Positions 17,344 through 24,577 of a DNA stretch of 61,368 nt are shown here, piece after piece. Position numbers and translations under genes: made by a program. Position 1 is the first letter of the stretch; each line of letters starts with the position of its first letter. The notes beneath the pieces are model-generated. The model saw only the letters and a list, made by a program, of their open reading frames with translations, was not told where the DNA came from and ran no database searches. The stretch spans positions 1 to 61,368 of the forward strand of contig QEVG01000032.1 in the NCBI GenBank assembly GCA_003576905.1. The letters are read 5' to 3'. Origin of the DNA: Planctomycetota bacterium (GTDB lineage: Bacteria; Planctomycetota; Phycisphaerae; UBA1845; UTPLA1).

Positions 17344-18399
17344 ATGCCGATCCCATTCCGCCGCAAACTAGACGGCGTATTCGCTACCGCGCTGGCAGCG
17401 AGTCTCGTCCTCATCAGTGTCGCATCGGCGGATGATACGGCGGATCTCCGCACATGGTCCGGCAAGAAGAGAATCCTTCTCTGGCCGATCGACGCGTCGT
17501 CCCGGCCGGCGGCCGAGCCTGGGACAACCATCACGATCGGCGACTGGACCTATCGAAGCGTTCGATCCGCCCGGCCGCGCGACGGCGTTCCATGGGAGTT
17601 GCAGGTTTCCCCCGCAGGAAAAAACGCCGCCGCCTGGAAAAAGGGCGCGACCCGCCAGGTGCTGCCCGGTCTCGCCGCCGAACGCGGCCGCGGTCAGAAG
17701 GAGATCAAGAACACCGAGGCGATCCCGATCATCGAGTTGCCCGATGCCCTTTGGAAAAAGTGGCTGTCGGCCGAAATGGACGACGTGGTCGGTATTCACT
17801 ATCACGCCATGGTCACGGACGATCAGGCGCGCATCCTCTATACCTTGCACCAGGTTCCGCCCGACCTGCCCGACGGAACCCCCGAGGGCGGTGAGGTCAT
17901 CGGGACGCGCATCGAGGCGACACTGCTGGCGCCGGTGGCATACAGCCTTGACCAGACTGTCGTTGCCCGGATGGACCCGCACGACCGAAATCTCGTCAAG
18001 CTGCGGGGTGAGCACGAGCTGAGCCACGCGGAAATCTCGCAGCAGGTACTCGTCGCCGTCCTTCACGGCCCACAGGACTGGGACGAAAAGGCCTGCCGCG
18101 GCCGCCGGTCGCAGATCGAGTACTACTGGAAGCGCGAGCAGGTCGCCCGATCGTGGCAGGGTTTTCGATCCGGGCTGGGGAAGGCGTCGGCCCTGCGCAC
18201 GACAATCGTGCTCGTGCCGCCGACGCGGTGGTCGATGCTTCTGCCAATTCCTCCGGAGCGCGTCACGCAGAAGCACATTCAGCAGTTCAACGACTCGATC
18301 GTGCTTCTCTCCGAGACCTTTGCCGCGACGGACCGCGCCGCCCAGGAGCGATTCCACGCGCAGCACGGAGCGTTTGAGGAGGCGCCGCCCGGCAGATGA
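17344..18399 (+). CDS. Secreted protein with HExxH motif, putative metallopeptidase
   Basis: A 351-aa protein with a Sec signal peptide (hydrophobic 12-27, likely cleavage after A29). The start at 17344 is supported by GGAG eight bases upstream. Residues 222-232 read GEHELSHAEIS, a zincin-type HExxH (H224, E225, H228) preceded by a strand-like segment. A downstream ligand could be H241 or E259, in IEYYWKREQ. The layout loosely recalls DUF922-type predicted secreted proteases. There is also IHYHAM at 151-156. I cannot name the family with confidence, and the HExxH may be coincidental. It has no co-directional partner: pcrA diverges and an ECF sigma gene converges. Confidence 0.62.
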   Translation: MPIPFRRKLDGVFATALAASLVLISVASADDTADLRTWSGKKRILLWPIDASSRPAAEPGTTITIGDWTYRSVRSARPRDGVPWELQVSPAGKNAAAWKKGATRQVLPGLAAERGRGQKEIKNTEAIPIIELPDALWKKWLSAEMDDVVGIHYHAMVTDDQARILYTLHQVPPDLPDGTPEGGEVIGTRIEATLLAPVAYSLDQTVVARMDPHDRNLVKLRGEHELSHAEISQQVLVAVLHGPQDWDEKACRGRRSQIEYYWKREQVARSWQGFRSGLGKASALRTTIVLVPPTRWSMLLPIPPERVTQKHIQQFNDSIVLLSETFAATDRAAQERFHAQHGAFEEAPPGR

Positions 18400-18427
18400 C
18401 GAGCGGTCCCGTTCGCCGCGCCGATGC

Positions 18428-18991
18428 TCACGGCTCCTGATCGCATCGCAGGGCATCGTATAGCCAGGCCCGGGCATAGGCCCAGTACCGATCGGCGGTG
18501 GCGATGGAAATGCCGAGGACCGCCGCGGCCTCTTTCAGGCTCATTCCCGCGAAATAACGCAGCTCGACCAGTTCCGCCTTCACGCGGTCTTCTTCGGCCA
18601 GGCGGCTCAGGGCCTCATCCAGGTCGAGTATCTGGTCGGGCACGGAGTCGAGTGCCAGTGTATTGACGTTGATATCGAGCCGGATCGCGCTGCCGCCGCG
18701 CTTTTCACGCCGCCTGCTCCGGGCCCGCTCGATCAGGATGTGCCGCATCGCCCGGGCCGCCGCCGCGAAGAAATGTCCCTGGCTGTCCCACCGCGCCTCC
18801 TTGTCCCCCACCAGACGCACATATGCCTCGTGGACCAGGGCCGTCGCCGAAAGCGTCTGACCCGGCTTCTCCTGCGAAAGCCGATGCGCCGCGAGCCGCC
18901 GAAGTTCATCGTACACCAGCGGCAGGAGCTGCTCGGAACCCCGCGAATCCCCCTCTTCGATGGCCGCTAGTATCCGGGTGACTTCCTGCAT
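18428..18991 (-). CDS. ECF-type RNA polymerase sigma factor (TIGR02999-like)
   Basis: A 187-aa sigma-70 family regulator. Region 2 includes LLPLVYDELRRLAAHRL, TLSATALVHEAYVRL and HFFAAAARAMRHILIERAR; region 4 is LVELRYFAGMSLKEAAAVLGIS with a helix-turn-helix and a final tryptophan-rich AWLYDALR. This arrangement matches the abundant planctomycete/acidobacterial ECF group described as TIGR02999, many members of which sit next to protein kinase genes; no kinase gene is adjacent here. It converges with the HExxH gene (28 bases between stops) and diverges from btpA across about 210 bases. Its target promoters cannot be read from the sequence. Confidence 0.9.
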   Translation of the reverse strand: MQEVTRILAAIEEGDSRGSEQLLPLVYDELRRLAAHRLSQEKPGQTLSATALVHEAYVRLVGDKEARWDSQGHFFAAAARAMRHILIERARSRRREKRGGSAIRLDINVNTLALDSVPDQILDLDEALSRLAEEDRVKAELVELRYFAGMSLKEAAAVLGISIATADRYWAYARAWLYDALRCDQEP

Positions 18992-19200
18992 TCAAAGGCT
19001 CGCGAACTCGGGTTGTTCAGCGGACGGATCGACGCGCCGAAGCGCACTCAACCGTCCATCGGCCCGCCGGGCATTAACATCATTCTACCGGCGCGTAAGG
19101 CCCCATCAAAACGCCTCTCCGTCCGCCGGAAAACGGCCGGATGGATAGCCGGACCTCGCTGCGTTTCCTGTCTCGCGCCCCTTGCCGGTAAGATGCGGCA

Positions 19201-20013
19201 ATGGAATCAAGTGGCCTTTCCTTTCTGTCGTCGCTCACCCGCCCGGCGCTCGTGGCGATGATCCACGTCGGCGCCCTGCCGGGCACGCCGCGCTCGTCGC
19301 GCCGTGTTTCCGAACTTGCCTCGGACGCGGCGGCGGAGGCGAAGCTCCTTGCGCAGGGCGGCGCGGACGCAATCATCCTGGAGAACATGCACGACCTGCC
19401 GTACATGAACCGGGCGGTGGGTCCGGAAGTCGTCGCCGCCATGACGGCAGTGTGTCGCGCGGTGCGCGACGCGGTGTCGCTGCCGCTGGGAGTGCAGGTC
19501 CTGGCCGGGGCGAACCGCGAGGCCATTGCGGTGGCACACTCCGCAGGCTGCCAGTTTGTCCGGTGCGAGGGATTCATCTTTGCGCACGTGGCGGATGAGG
19601 GACTCATGCCCGAGGCGGATGCGGGGCCGCTGCTGCGGTATCGTCGGATGATCGGAGCGGAATCGGTGGCGATCATCGCCGATGTAAAGAAAAAGCACAG
19701 CGCGCACGCAATCACCGCTGACATTGACCTGGCCGAAACGGCCCTCGCCGCCATCCACTGCGGGGCCGATGGAGTCGTCGTCACCGGCGCCGCGACCGGC
19801 CGCCCCACGCAGCCCGCGGACGTCGCCGCAGTCGCCAAGGCCATCGACAGCCCTGTCTTCGTAGGCAGCGGCGTCACTCCCGAGCAGATACCTCTCTTGA
19901 AGACACACGCCGACGCAATGATCGTCGGCAGCTACATCAAGAAGGACGGGCATTGGGAGAACGGGCCGGACGCAGAGAGGCTTCGAAAACTGGTCAATGC
20001 CCTGAAGTCGTGA
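19201..20013 (+). CDS. btpA: BtpA/SgcQ family TIM-barrel protein
   Basis: A 270-aa cytoplasmic protein. MIHVGALPGTP (20-30), AIILENMHDLPY, LGVQVLAGANREAI, FVRCEGFIFAHVADEGL and the C-terminal phosphate-binding-like VFVGSGVTPEQIP are typical of the family. In cyanobacteria BtpA stabilises photosystem I proteins; elsewhere the family (including SgcQ) probably has a sugar-phosphate or nucleoside-related enzymatic role, so the photosystem function should not be transferred here. There is no clear ribosome-binding site before the ATG. A strong hairpin follows the stop codon. Confidence 0.9.
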   Translation: MESSGLSFLSSLTRPALVAMIHVGALPGTPRSSRRVSELASDAAAEAKLLAQGGADAIILENMHDLPYMNRAVGPEVVAAMTAVCRAVRDAVSLPLGVQVLAGANREAIAVAHSAGCQFVRCEGFIFAHVADEGLMPEADAGPLLRYRRMIGAESVAIIADVKKKHSAHAITADIDLAETALAAIHCGADGVVVTGAATGRPTQPADVAAVAKAIDSPVFVGSGVTPEQIPLLKTHADAMIVGSYIKKDGHWENGPDAERLRKLVNALKS

Positions 20014-20025
20014 TGCCTGCCATAG

Positions 20026-20046
20026 CGGCCGGCGTCCCGCCGGCCG
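20026..20046 (+). terminator. Strong hairpin after btpA, no U-tract
   Basis: A perfect 9-bp stem (CGGCCGGCG / CGCCGGCCG) with a TCC loop lies 13 bases after the btpA stop. There is no T-run, so an intrinsic terminator role is uncertain. It may belong to the palindrome family found just downstream. Confidence 0.45.
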
Positions 20047-20140
20047 AAGTTGCTGTGTGATTCATCGGTACTTGTAACCAACTGCATCGTGCCCGGCCTG
20101 CACCTGGATGACGCGCTGGCTGGAAGCCAGCGGCACACCC

Positions 20141-20252
20141 ACCGGCAGGATGCCGGTGCCACAGACCCACCGGCAGGATGCCGGTGCCACAGACCCACCG
20201 GCAGGATTGCCGGTGCCACAGACTCACCGACAAGATGCGGTGCCACACTCAG
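20141..20252. repeat. 28-bp tandem repeat built around a CCGGCA/TGCCGG palindrome
   Basis: Two exact 28-bp units (20141-20168, 20169-20196), a 29-bp unit with one added T (20197-20225) and a degenerate 27-bp unit (20226-20252). Each contains ACCGGCAGGATGCCGGT, a stem-loop with a GGA loop, followed by GCCACAGACCC. A single related palindrome in reverse orientation sits at 21199-21217. No spacers are present, so this is not a CRISPR array. Confidence 0.9.
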
Positions 20253-20388
20253 TTTTGGAACCGCTCCTCGCATTCAGGCGTCCAATCCCCGGTACATCCA
20301 CCAGCGGTTGTCGATTCGGAGCTGAATCGGCATGATGAAAATGACATATTCCCGCTAAGAAACCCCGCCCTTGTGCGTCAAATAGATT

Positions 20389-20449
20389 GAAAACGAGCGC
20401 ACGACGGGCATCGGCCGCCAATTGGGGCCGAAAACGCGATTGGAAAACG
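20389..20449 (+). promoter_or_regulatory. Three GAAAACG heptamers upstream of a sigma-factor gene
   Basis: GAAAACG occurs at 20389-20395, 20430-20436 and 20443-20449, the last ending two bases before the ATG at 20452. This could be an operator or part of an autoregulated promoter. The evidence is only the repetition and the position. Confidence 0.25.
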
Positions 20450-20451
20450 GC

Positions 20452-20961
20452 ATGAATCGCCCTGAGCGAATAGACCGCCGCCAATGGATGGCCGAAGCCC
20501 TCGCGGCGAATGAATCGCGGCTCCTGCGCTATGCCGCCCGCGTCACCGGCGACGGCGAGACCGCCCGGGACGTGGTGCAGGAGACATTTGCACGGCTCTG
20601 GGGCCAGAAGCCGGCGGAACTGAACGGGCGGCTCCTGCCGTGGCTCTACACGGTGTGCCGCCGATGCGCGCTGGACGCGCGGCGCAAGGAGCGACGAATG
20701 ACGAGTGTCAGTGAATCGGCATTACTCGATCGAGTGGGAAATGAGACGCGGCCACTCGACACCGTCGTCGGCACGGAAGAGACGGGCGGCATGTTGAAAC
20801 AGTTGACGACGCTTTCGGAGAACCAGCAGGAGGTCGTCCGCCTTAAGTTCCAGGACGGGCTCTCTTACCGCGAGATCAGCGAAGTAACCGGCCACAGCGT
20901 CAGCCATGTGGGCGTGCTCTTGCACACGGCGCTAAAGACGCTGCGAGAGAAGATGACGTAG
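20452..20961 (+). CDS. ECF-type RNA polymerase sigma factor
   Basis: A 169-aa sigma-70 family protein. Region 2 is ARDVVQETFARLWGQ with PWLYTVCRRCALDARRKERR; region 4 is ENQQEVVRLKFQDGLSYREISEVTGHSVSHVGVLLHTALKTLREKM. ATG at 20452 is preferred to a TTG at 20422; the ribosome-binding site is weak (GGAAAACG). Downstream on the same strand is the vWA protein, whose first ~60 residues resemble an anti-sigma N-terminus, so this is probably the paired sigma factor. That pairing is inferred from order. A 17-bp palindrome and an inverted-repeat element separate the two genes, which is unusual for such a pair. Confidence 0.92.
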   Translation: MNRPERIDRRQWMAEALAANESRLLRYAARVTGDGETARDVVQETFARLWGQKPAELNGRLLPWLYTVCRRCALDARRKERRMTSVSESALLDRVGNETRPLDTVVGTEETGGMLKQLTTLSENQQEVVRLKFQDGLSYREISEVTGHSVSHVGVLLHTALKTLREKMT

Positions 20962-20978
20962 GTTCCGCTGTGCGGAAC
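20962..20978. repeat. 17-bp palindrome flanked by an 11-12 bp direct repeat
   Basis: GTTCCGCTGTGCGGAAC forms a 7-bp stem with a TGT loop directly at the end of the sigma-factor gene. It lies between two exact copies of AGATGACGTAGG (20951-20962 and 20979-20990), so the stop-codon region looks duplicated around it. A near-identical palindrome (one base different in the loop) is at 27293-27309. Confidence 0.75.
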
Positions 20979-20983
20979 AGATG

Positions 20984-21194
20984 ACGTAGGGTGGGCACTG
21001 CCCACCGATCAGAGCCCCTGCCTGCCCGCCGCGGCGGGACCGTAATGGAGAGGTGGGCGAAGAAATGTGGAATTGAGAATTGAGAATTTAGAATTTGGAA
21101 ATGAGATTGAAGTATCGGGCTTGTCTTCTTTCTCAATTATCAATTCTACATTCTCAATTCCCGAACAGGATGGTGGGCAATGCCCACCCTACGT
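20984..21194. mobile_element. MITE-like 211-bp inverted-repeat element
   Basis: The 23-bp ends at 20984-21006 and 21172-21194 are inverted copies with one mismatch. Each contains the self-complementary GTGGGCA/TGCCCAC core and ACGTAGGG at the outer edge. Inside, an AT-rich arm of repeated GAATTGAGAATT motifs (21069-21095) is matched by a reverse-complementary arm (21131-21162). The GC content falls far below that of the neighbours. There is no transposase gene, so it would be non-autonomous if mobile. Confidence 0.55.
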
Positions 21195-21198
21195 GTGG

Positions 21199-21217
21199 CA
21201 CCGGCTAATTGCCGGTG
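21199..21217. repeat. CACCGGC/GCCGGTG palindrome
   Basis: A 7-bp stem with a TAATT loop, preceded by TGTGG. It is the same motif, in reverse orientation, as the unit of the tandem repeat at 20141-20252. It lies 20 bases before the start of the vWA gene and could affect its translation. Confidence 0.6.
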
Positions 21218-21237
21218 AATGAATGCGAGAATCTGCC

Positions 21238-23499
21238 ATGACCATCGACACGAATGATCCGCGATTGACCGCATACGCCCTGAACGAGCTTGAAGACGCC
21301 GAGCGCGCCGAGATGGAGCGCCTGCTGACCGAATCGCCCGAGGCGCGGGCAGAGGTTGAGGCGATCCGCGGCGCGGCGGACCGGCTCTCGCAGGAGCTCG
21401 CCGCCGAGCCGATCCCCGGCACGGCTCCGCACTCCGCCGAGGCGAATATGCCCGGCGAAGCCGGACATTCTCTCCGCCTCTCCGACGAAGACCGCCGACA
21501 GATCGAAGCCCGGGCACTTGCGATAAGAATTCGCCGTTGGATTCCGACTGCCATTGCGGCGTCGGTACTGCTGGTATGCGGCCTTTCAATTTCGATGTAT
21601 GGAATGGGTTCGGCGCGCGACAAGGCGAGAAGTGACTCGAATACAAACATGATCGCCATGAAAGATGCATCTGGCCCGGATGCAACCGATTCGATAGACC
21701 CTCTGTCAGAACTACGCGCTTTGGGATATGTCGGTGAGGGGCTTGTTAGGGATGCATCAGATCCGTTGCCGAAGGTCAGCGGTGGCGCACAGAAGGTTGA
21801 TTCGGGCGAGCCAGGCATTGATCAGTATGCCTTGATTAGGCAGAACAACACGACCCCCAAGCAATTCCTTAATCCTTTAACAACGGAGAATGTACGCGCT
21901 TCATCGCCTGCGAGTGAGCAGATTGCGTGGATGGACGCGCGACCGAATGTCACTGTGCCTGCATTTTCAGGTCGAAGCATGAATCTCGTGGATAATGTCT
22001 CACGTGATTCGATTGACGTCTGGTGGAATCGCCCGCGTCACGGGCACCTGTACCATTCCGAAAACACCGGCGAGGCCTACAACCGCATCCTCGACAACCC
22101 ATTCCTTGCCGCGCTGCAAAACCCGCTGTCCACCTTTTCCATCGATGTGGACACCGCCTCGTACTCCAACATCCGCCGCATGCTCACCGGCAACCAGCTC
22201 CCTCCGCCCGACGCGGTGCGTATCGAGGAGATGGTCAACTACTTCACCTTCGACTACGACGGCCCCGCCGGCGATCACCCCTTCGCCGTGCACCTGGAGA
22301 CGGCGGCATGCCCGTGGGATGTGGAGCACCGCCTCGTCCGCGTCGGGCTCAAGGGGCGCGAGATCGAGCGCGAGAAGCGCCCGGCCTGCAACCTCGTCTT
22401 TCTCATCGATGTCTCGGGCTCGATGGATGAGCCGATCAAGCTGCCGCTGGTCAAGCAGGCACTGGCCATGCTGACGCAGCAGCTTACGCCCGCCGACCGG
22501 GTGGCGATGGTGGTCTATGCCGGTGCATCCGGGCTGGCACTGCCGAGCACGCCGGCCGGCGAGAAGCTGAAGATTCTGGACGCCCTGGATAATCTCCAGG
22601 CGGGCGGCAGCACCAACGGCGGGCAGGGCATCGAGCTGGCCTACGACATCGCCACGCAGTACCTGAACAAGGAGGGCGTCAACCGCGTCATCCTCGCTAC
22701 CGACGGCGATTTCAACGTCGGCATTACGGATCGCGAGAAGCTGATCAAGCTCATCACCGACAAGGCCAAGGGCGGCGTGTTCCTTTCCGTCCTCGGCTTC
22801 GGCATGGGAAATCTGAAGGACGCCACGCTGGAGCAGCTCGCCGACAAGGGCAACGGGCACTACGCCTACATCGACACCTTTGCCGAGGCGAAGAAGGTGC
22901 TGGTCGATGAAATCGGCGCGACCCTGGTCACCATCGCCAAGGATGTGAAGATTCAGATCGAGTTCAACCCCGCCCAGGTCGCGGCCTACCGGCTGATCGG
23001 CTACGAAAACCGAATCCTGGCCGCCCGCGACTTCAACGATGACAAGAAGGATGCCGGAGAGATCGGCGCTGGGCACACCGTCACCGCGCTGTACGAGATC
23101 GTGCCGATGGCGGCGAACGTTCGGGGCGTCGATCCGCTGAAATATCAGAAGGTCGAGCCGGTATCGAACAAGGGTAGCGGAGAACGCGATCCGGCCGGCG
23201 GGGAAATGCTCACCGTGAAGCTGCGTTACAAGCCGCCGACCGCCGACACGAGCACGCTGATCGAGGTCTCGCTCGTGGACAGCGGCGCAGCCTTCGACGG
23301 CGCGTCACCCGATCTGCGGTTCGCGGCGAGCGTCGCGGGCTTCGGAATGATGCTGCGCTGCAGCCCGCACAAGGGCGACCTGACCTATGAAAGCGTCATC
23401 GCGATGGCAGTCAGCGCCCTGGGCCGCGACCCGAACGGCCAGCGAAGTGAGTTCATCGATCTCGTGCGGAAGGCGAAGACCCTCTCCGGCCGCGAATAG
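21238..23499 (+). CDS. von Willebrand factor A protein with anti-sigma-like N-terminus (YfbK type)
   Basis: A 753-aa protein. Residues 1-60 (DPRLTAYALNELEDAERAEM) resemble the short N-terminus of anti-sigma/zinc-finger proteins but lack a HxxxCxxC zinc site. A membrane helix lies at about 102-122. After a linker comes the YfbK N-terminal region (NPLSTFSIDVDTASYSNIRRML), then a vWA domain with MIDAS motif DVSGS (391-395) and the later acidic ATDGDFNVG, then a C-terminal YfbK-type domain ending FIDLVRKAK. The vWA part is probably extracytoplasmic. Being downstream of an ECF sigma gene suggests it restrains that sigma factor (inferred). The linker DNA, about 21600-22010, is lower in GC and uses codons such as TTA and AGG rare in neighbours. 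An ATG 15 bases upstream is an alternative start. Confidence 0.88.
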   Translation: MTIDTNDPRLTAYALNELEDAERAEMERLLTESPEARAEVEAIRGAADRLSQELAAEPIPGTAPHSAEANMPGEAGHSLRLSDEDRRQIEARALAIRIRRWIPTAIAASVLLVCGLSISMYGMGSARDKARSDSNTNMIAMKDASGPDATDSIDPLSELRALGYVGEGLVRDASDPLPKVSGGAQKVDSGEPGIDQYALIRQNNTTPKQFLNPLTTENVRASSPASEQIAWMDARPNVTVPAFSGRSMNLVDNVSRDSIDVWWNRPRHGHLYHSENTGEAYNRILDNPFLAALQNPLSTFSIDVDTASYSNIRRMLTGNQLPPPDAVRIEEMVNYFTFDYDGPAGDHPFAVHLETAACPWDVEHRLVRVGLKGREIEREKRPACNLVFLIDVSGSMDEPIKLPLVKQALAMLTQQLTPADRVAMVVYAGASGLALPSTPAGEKLKILDALDNLQAGGSTNGGQGIELAYDIATQYLNKEGVNRVILATDGDFNVGITDREKLIKLITDKAKGGVFLSVLGFGMGNLKDATLEQLADKGNGHYAYIDTFAEAKKVLVDEIGATLVTIAKDVKIQIEFNPAQVAAYRLIGYENRILAARDFNDDKKDAGEIGAGHTVTALYEIVPMAANVRGVDPLKYQKVEPVSNKGSGERDPAGGEMLTVKLRYKPPTADTSTLIEVSLVDSGAAFDGASPDLRFAASVAGFGMMLRCSPHKGDLTYESVIAMAVSALGRDPNGQRSEFIDLVRKAKTLSGRE

Positions 23500-23583
23500 A
23501 TATCTAATTGATCAGAGGCCCGAGGGTGAGGAAGGGGCGTGGCCCAAACCGCTTGGATCCGGCTTCGTAGCGCACGGACTTCC

Positions 23584-23612
23584 TTGAGTCACCCGACCAT
23601 TCTGGACATAAT
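23584..23612 (+). promoter_or_regulatory. Sigma-70-like promoter for PEP-CTERM gene
   Basis: TTGAGT (23584-23589), a 17-base spacer and CATAAT (23607-23612) match the housekeeping consensus at 4/6 and 5/6. Transcription would start near 23620, shortly before GGAGGG and the ATG at 23640. Confidence 0.5.
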
Positions 23613-23639
23613 AACATTAGAATTTCCGGAGGGATTGCC

Positions 23640-24290
23640 ATGAACAGCGGAAGTCGCGTCGCCGTACTACTCTTGTGTGCGCAGATTGCCGCGTTTTCCT
23701 CTTCGCTCACGGCCCATGCTCAGCCCGCAGTGGATTGGGATACCCTGGGCGCGAACGCATCAACCATCATCAACACCGGCCAGACCTTTACCGACATCGG
23801 AACGACACTGGGGCGCGTCGACCTCGTCGGCGTTGATTTGACGGTCACCTACTCCGGCACAGGGCTGGGCGGCAACAAGTTGCGCATCAACGACGGCTCG
23901 GTCGATGATGATCAGTGGAATCTCTACAATGGCACGCTGTCGTTCTCGTTCACTTCCCCGGTGAAGATTCGATTCGAAGGCGGCGGCTCATTGCTGGCGG
24001 GCGAGATCGATACGTTCGGTCCGGCATCGATTGGTTCGCTGATCAGCACCCACACAGAATCCGGCCTCGTGATGACCGACGACAGCGTGGCAAATCCCAC
24101 GGCGAATCACATCGTCACCAGTGGCCTGGTCTGGCTGAGCCTGCCGGATACCGGCTTCTTTCATGACGTGCAGGAGCATAACCAGGGCGCGCGGCTGTTC
24201 ATCATTCCGGAGCCCCATTCGTTGCCCCTAGCCGCACTGGGTCTTTCCTTTCTCGCGCGGCGTCGCGGGCATGTTTTCCGCAAGCGTTAG
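23640..24290 (+). CDS. PEP-CTERM exported protein
   Basis: A 216-aa exported protein with a signal peptide (hydrophobic 7-24, ending AHAQ) and a C-terminal PEP-CTERM tail: IPEPHSLPLAALGLSFLARRRG. The body is beta-rich and has no enzyme motif. A ribosome-binding site GGAGGG lies 6 bases before the ATG, and a good sigma-70-like promoter is 28 bases upstream, so it is probably its own transcription unit. It shares only the sorting tail with the other PEP-CTERM protein at 11648-12880. Confidence 0.85.
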   Translation: MNSGSRVAVLLLCAQIAAFSSSLTAHAQPAVDWDTLGANASTIINTGQTFTDIGTTLGRVDLVGVDLTVTYSGTGLGGNKLRINDGSVDDDQWNLYNGTLSFSFTSPVKIRFEGGGSLLAGEIDTFGPASIGSLISTHTESGLVMTDDSVANPTANHIVTSGLVWLSLPDTGFFHDVQEHNQGARLFIIPEPHSLPLAALGLSFLARRRGHVFRKR

Positions 24291-24486
24291 GCGGAAGTGC
24301 CGGGAAGTGTCGATCACCGGCCACCTCCCTCCGCCTCCTTCTGGAGTCATTCTTCAGCCCTTTAGCCCGCAGAGTTTGAAAAAATCCACATTCAATCTGA
24401 AGTGCGACACGCTCCGGCCATGGGTAAGGGGATTGAGCATGCCGGGAGCGATGATTTTCGTCGCAGCACCAGTACTTTGCGGATAA

Positions 24487-24515
24487 TTGCGGCCCTTAAA
24501 AAAGTGGATTACAAT
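24487..24515 (+). promoter_or_regulatory. Sigma-70-like promoter for the DUF4440/glycine-rich pair
   Basis: TTGCGG (24487-24492), a 17-base A-rich spacer and TACAAT (24510-24515) match at 3/6 and 5/6. Transcription would start about 55 bases before the ATG at 24578. Apart from this site nothing else was seen in the gap 24291-24577. Confidence 0.45.
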
Positions 24516-24577
24516 TCCGTGAGTTCTCATGCACGGATGACCGTCCGTGCACGTTCGTCCCTTCCTGGAGAAATCCC

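Larger units (their letters stand above)
20014..20451. other. Intergenic region of palindromes and tandem repeats
   Basis: About 440 bases between btpA and the sigma-factor gene with no supported gene. It holds, in order, the 20026-20046 hairpin, a 28-bp tandem repeat (20141-20252), an unremarkable stretch to about 20330, an AT-richer stretch (20333-20395), and three GAAAACG heptamers close to the sigma-factor start. Confidence 0.6.

Noticed and set aside
20141-20252. Possible CRISPR array
   Set aside because: Units are directly adjacent with no spacers, and no cas gene is present.
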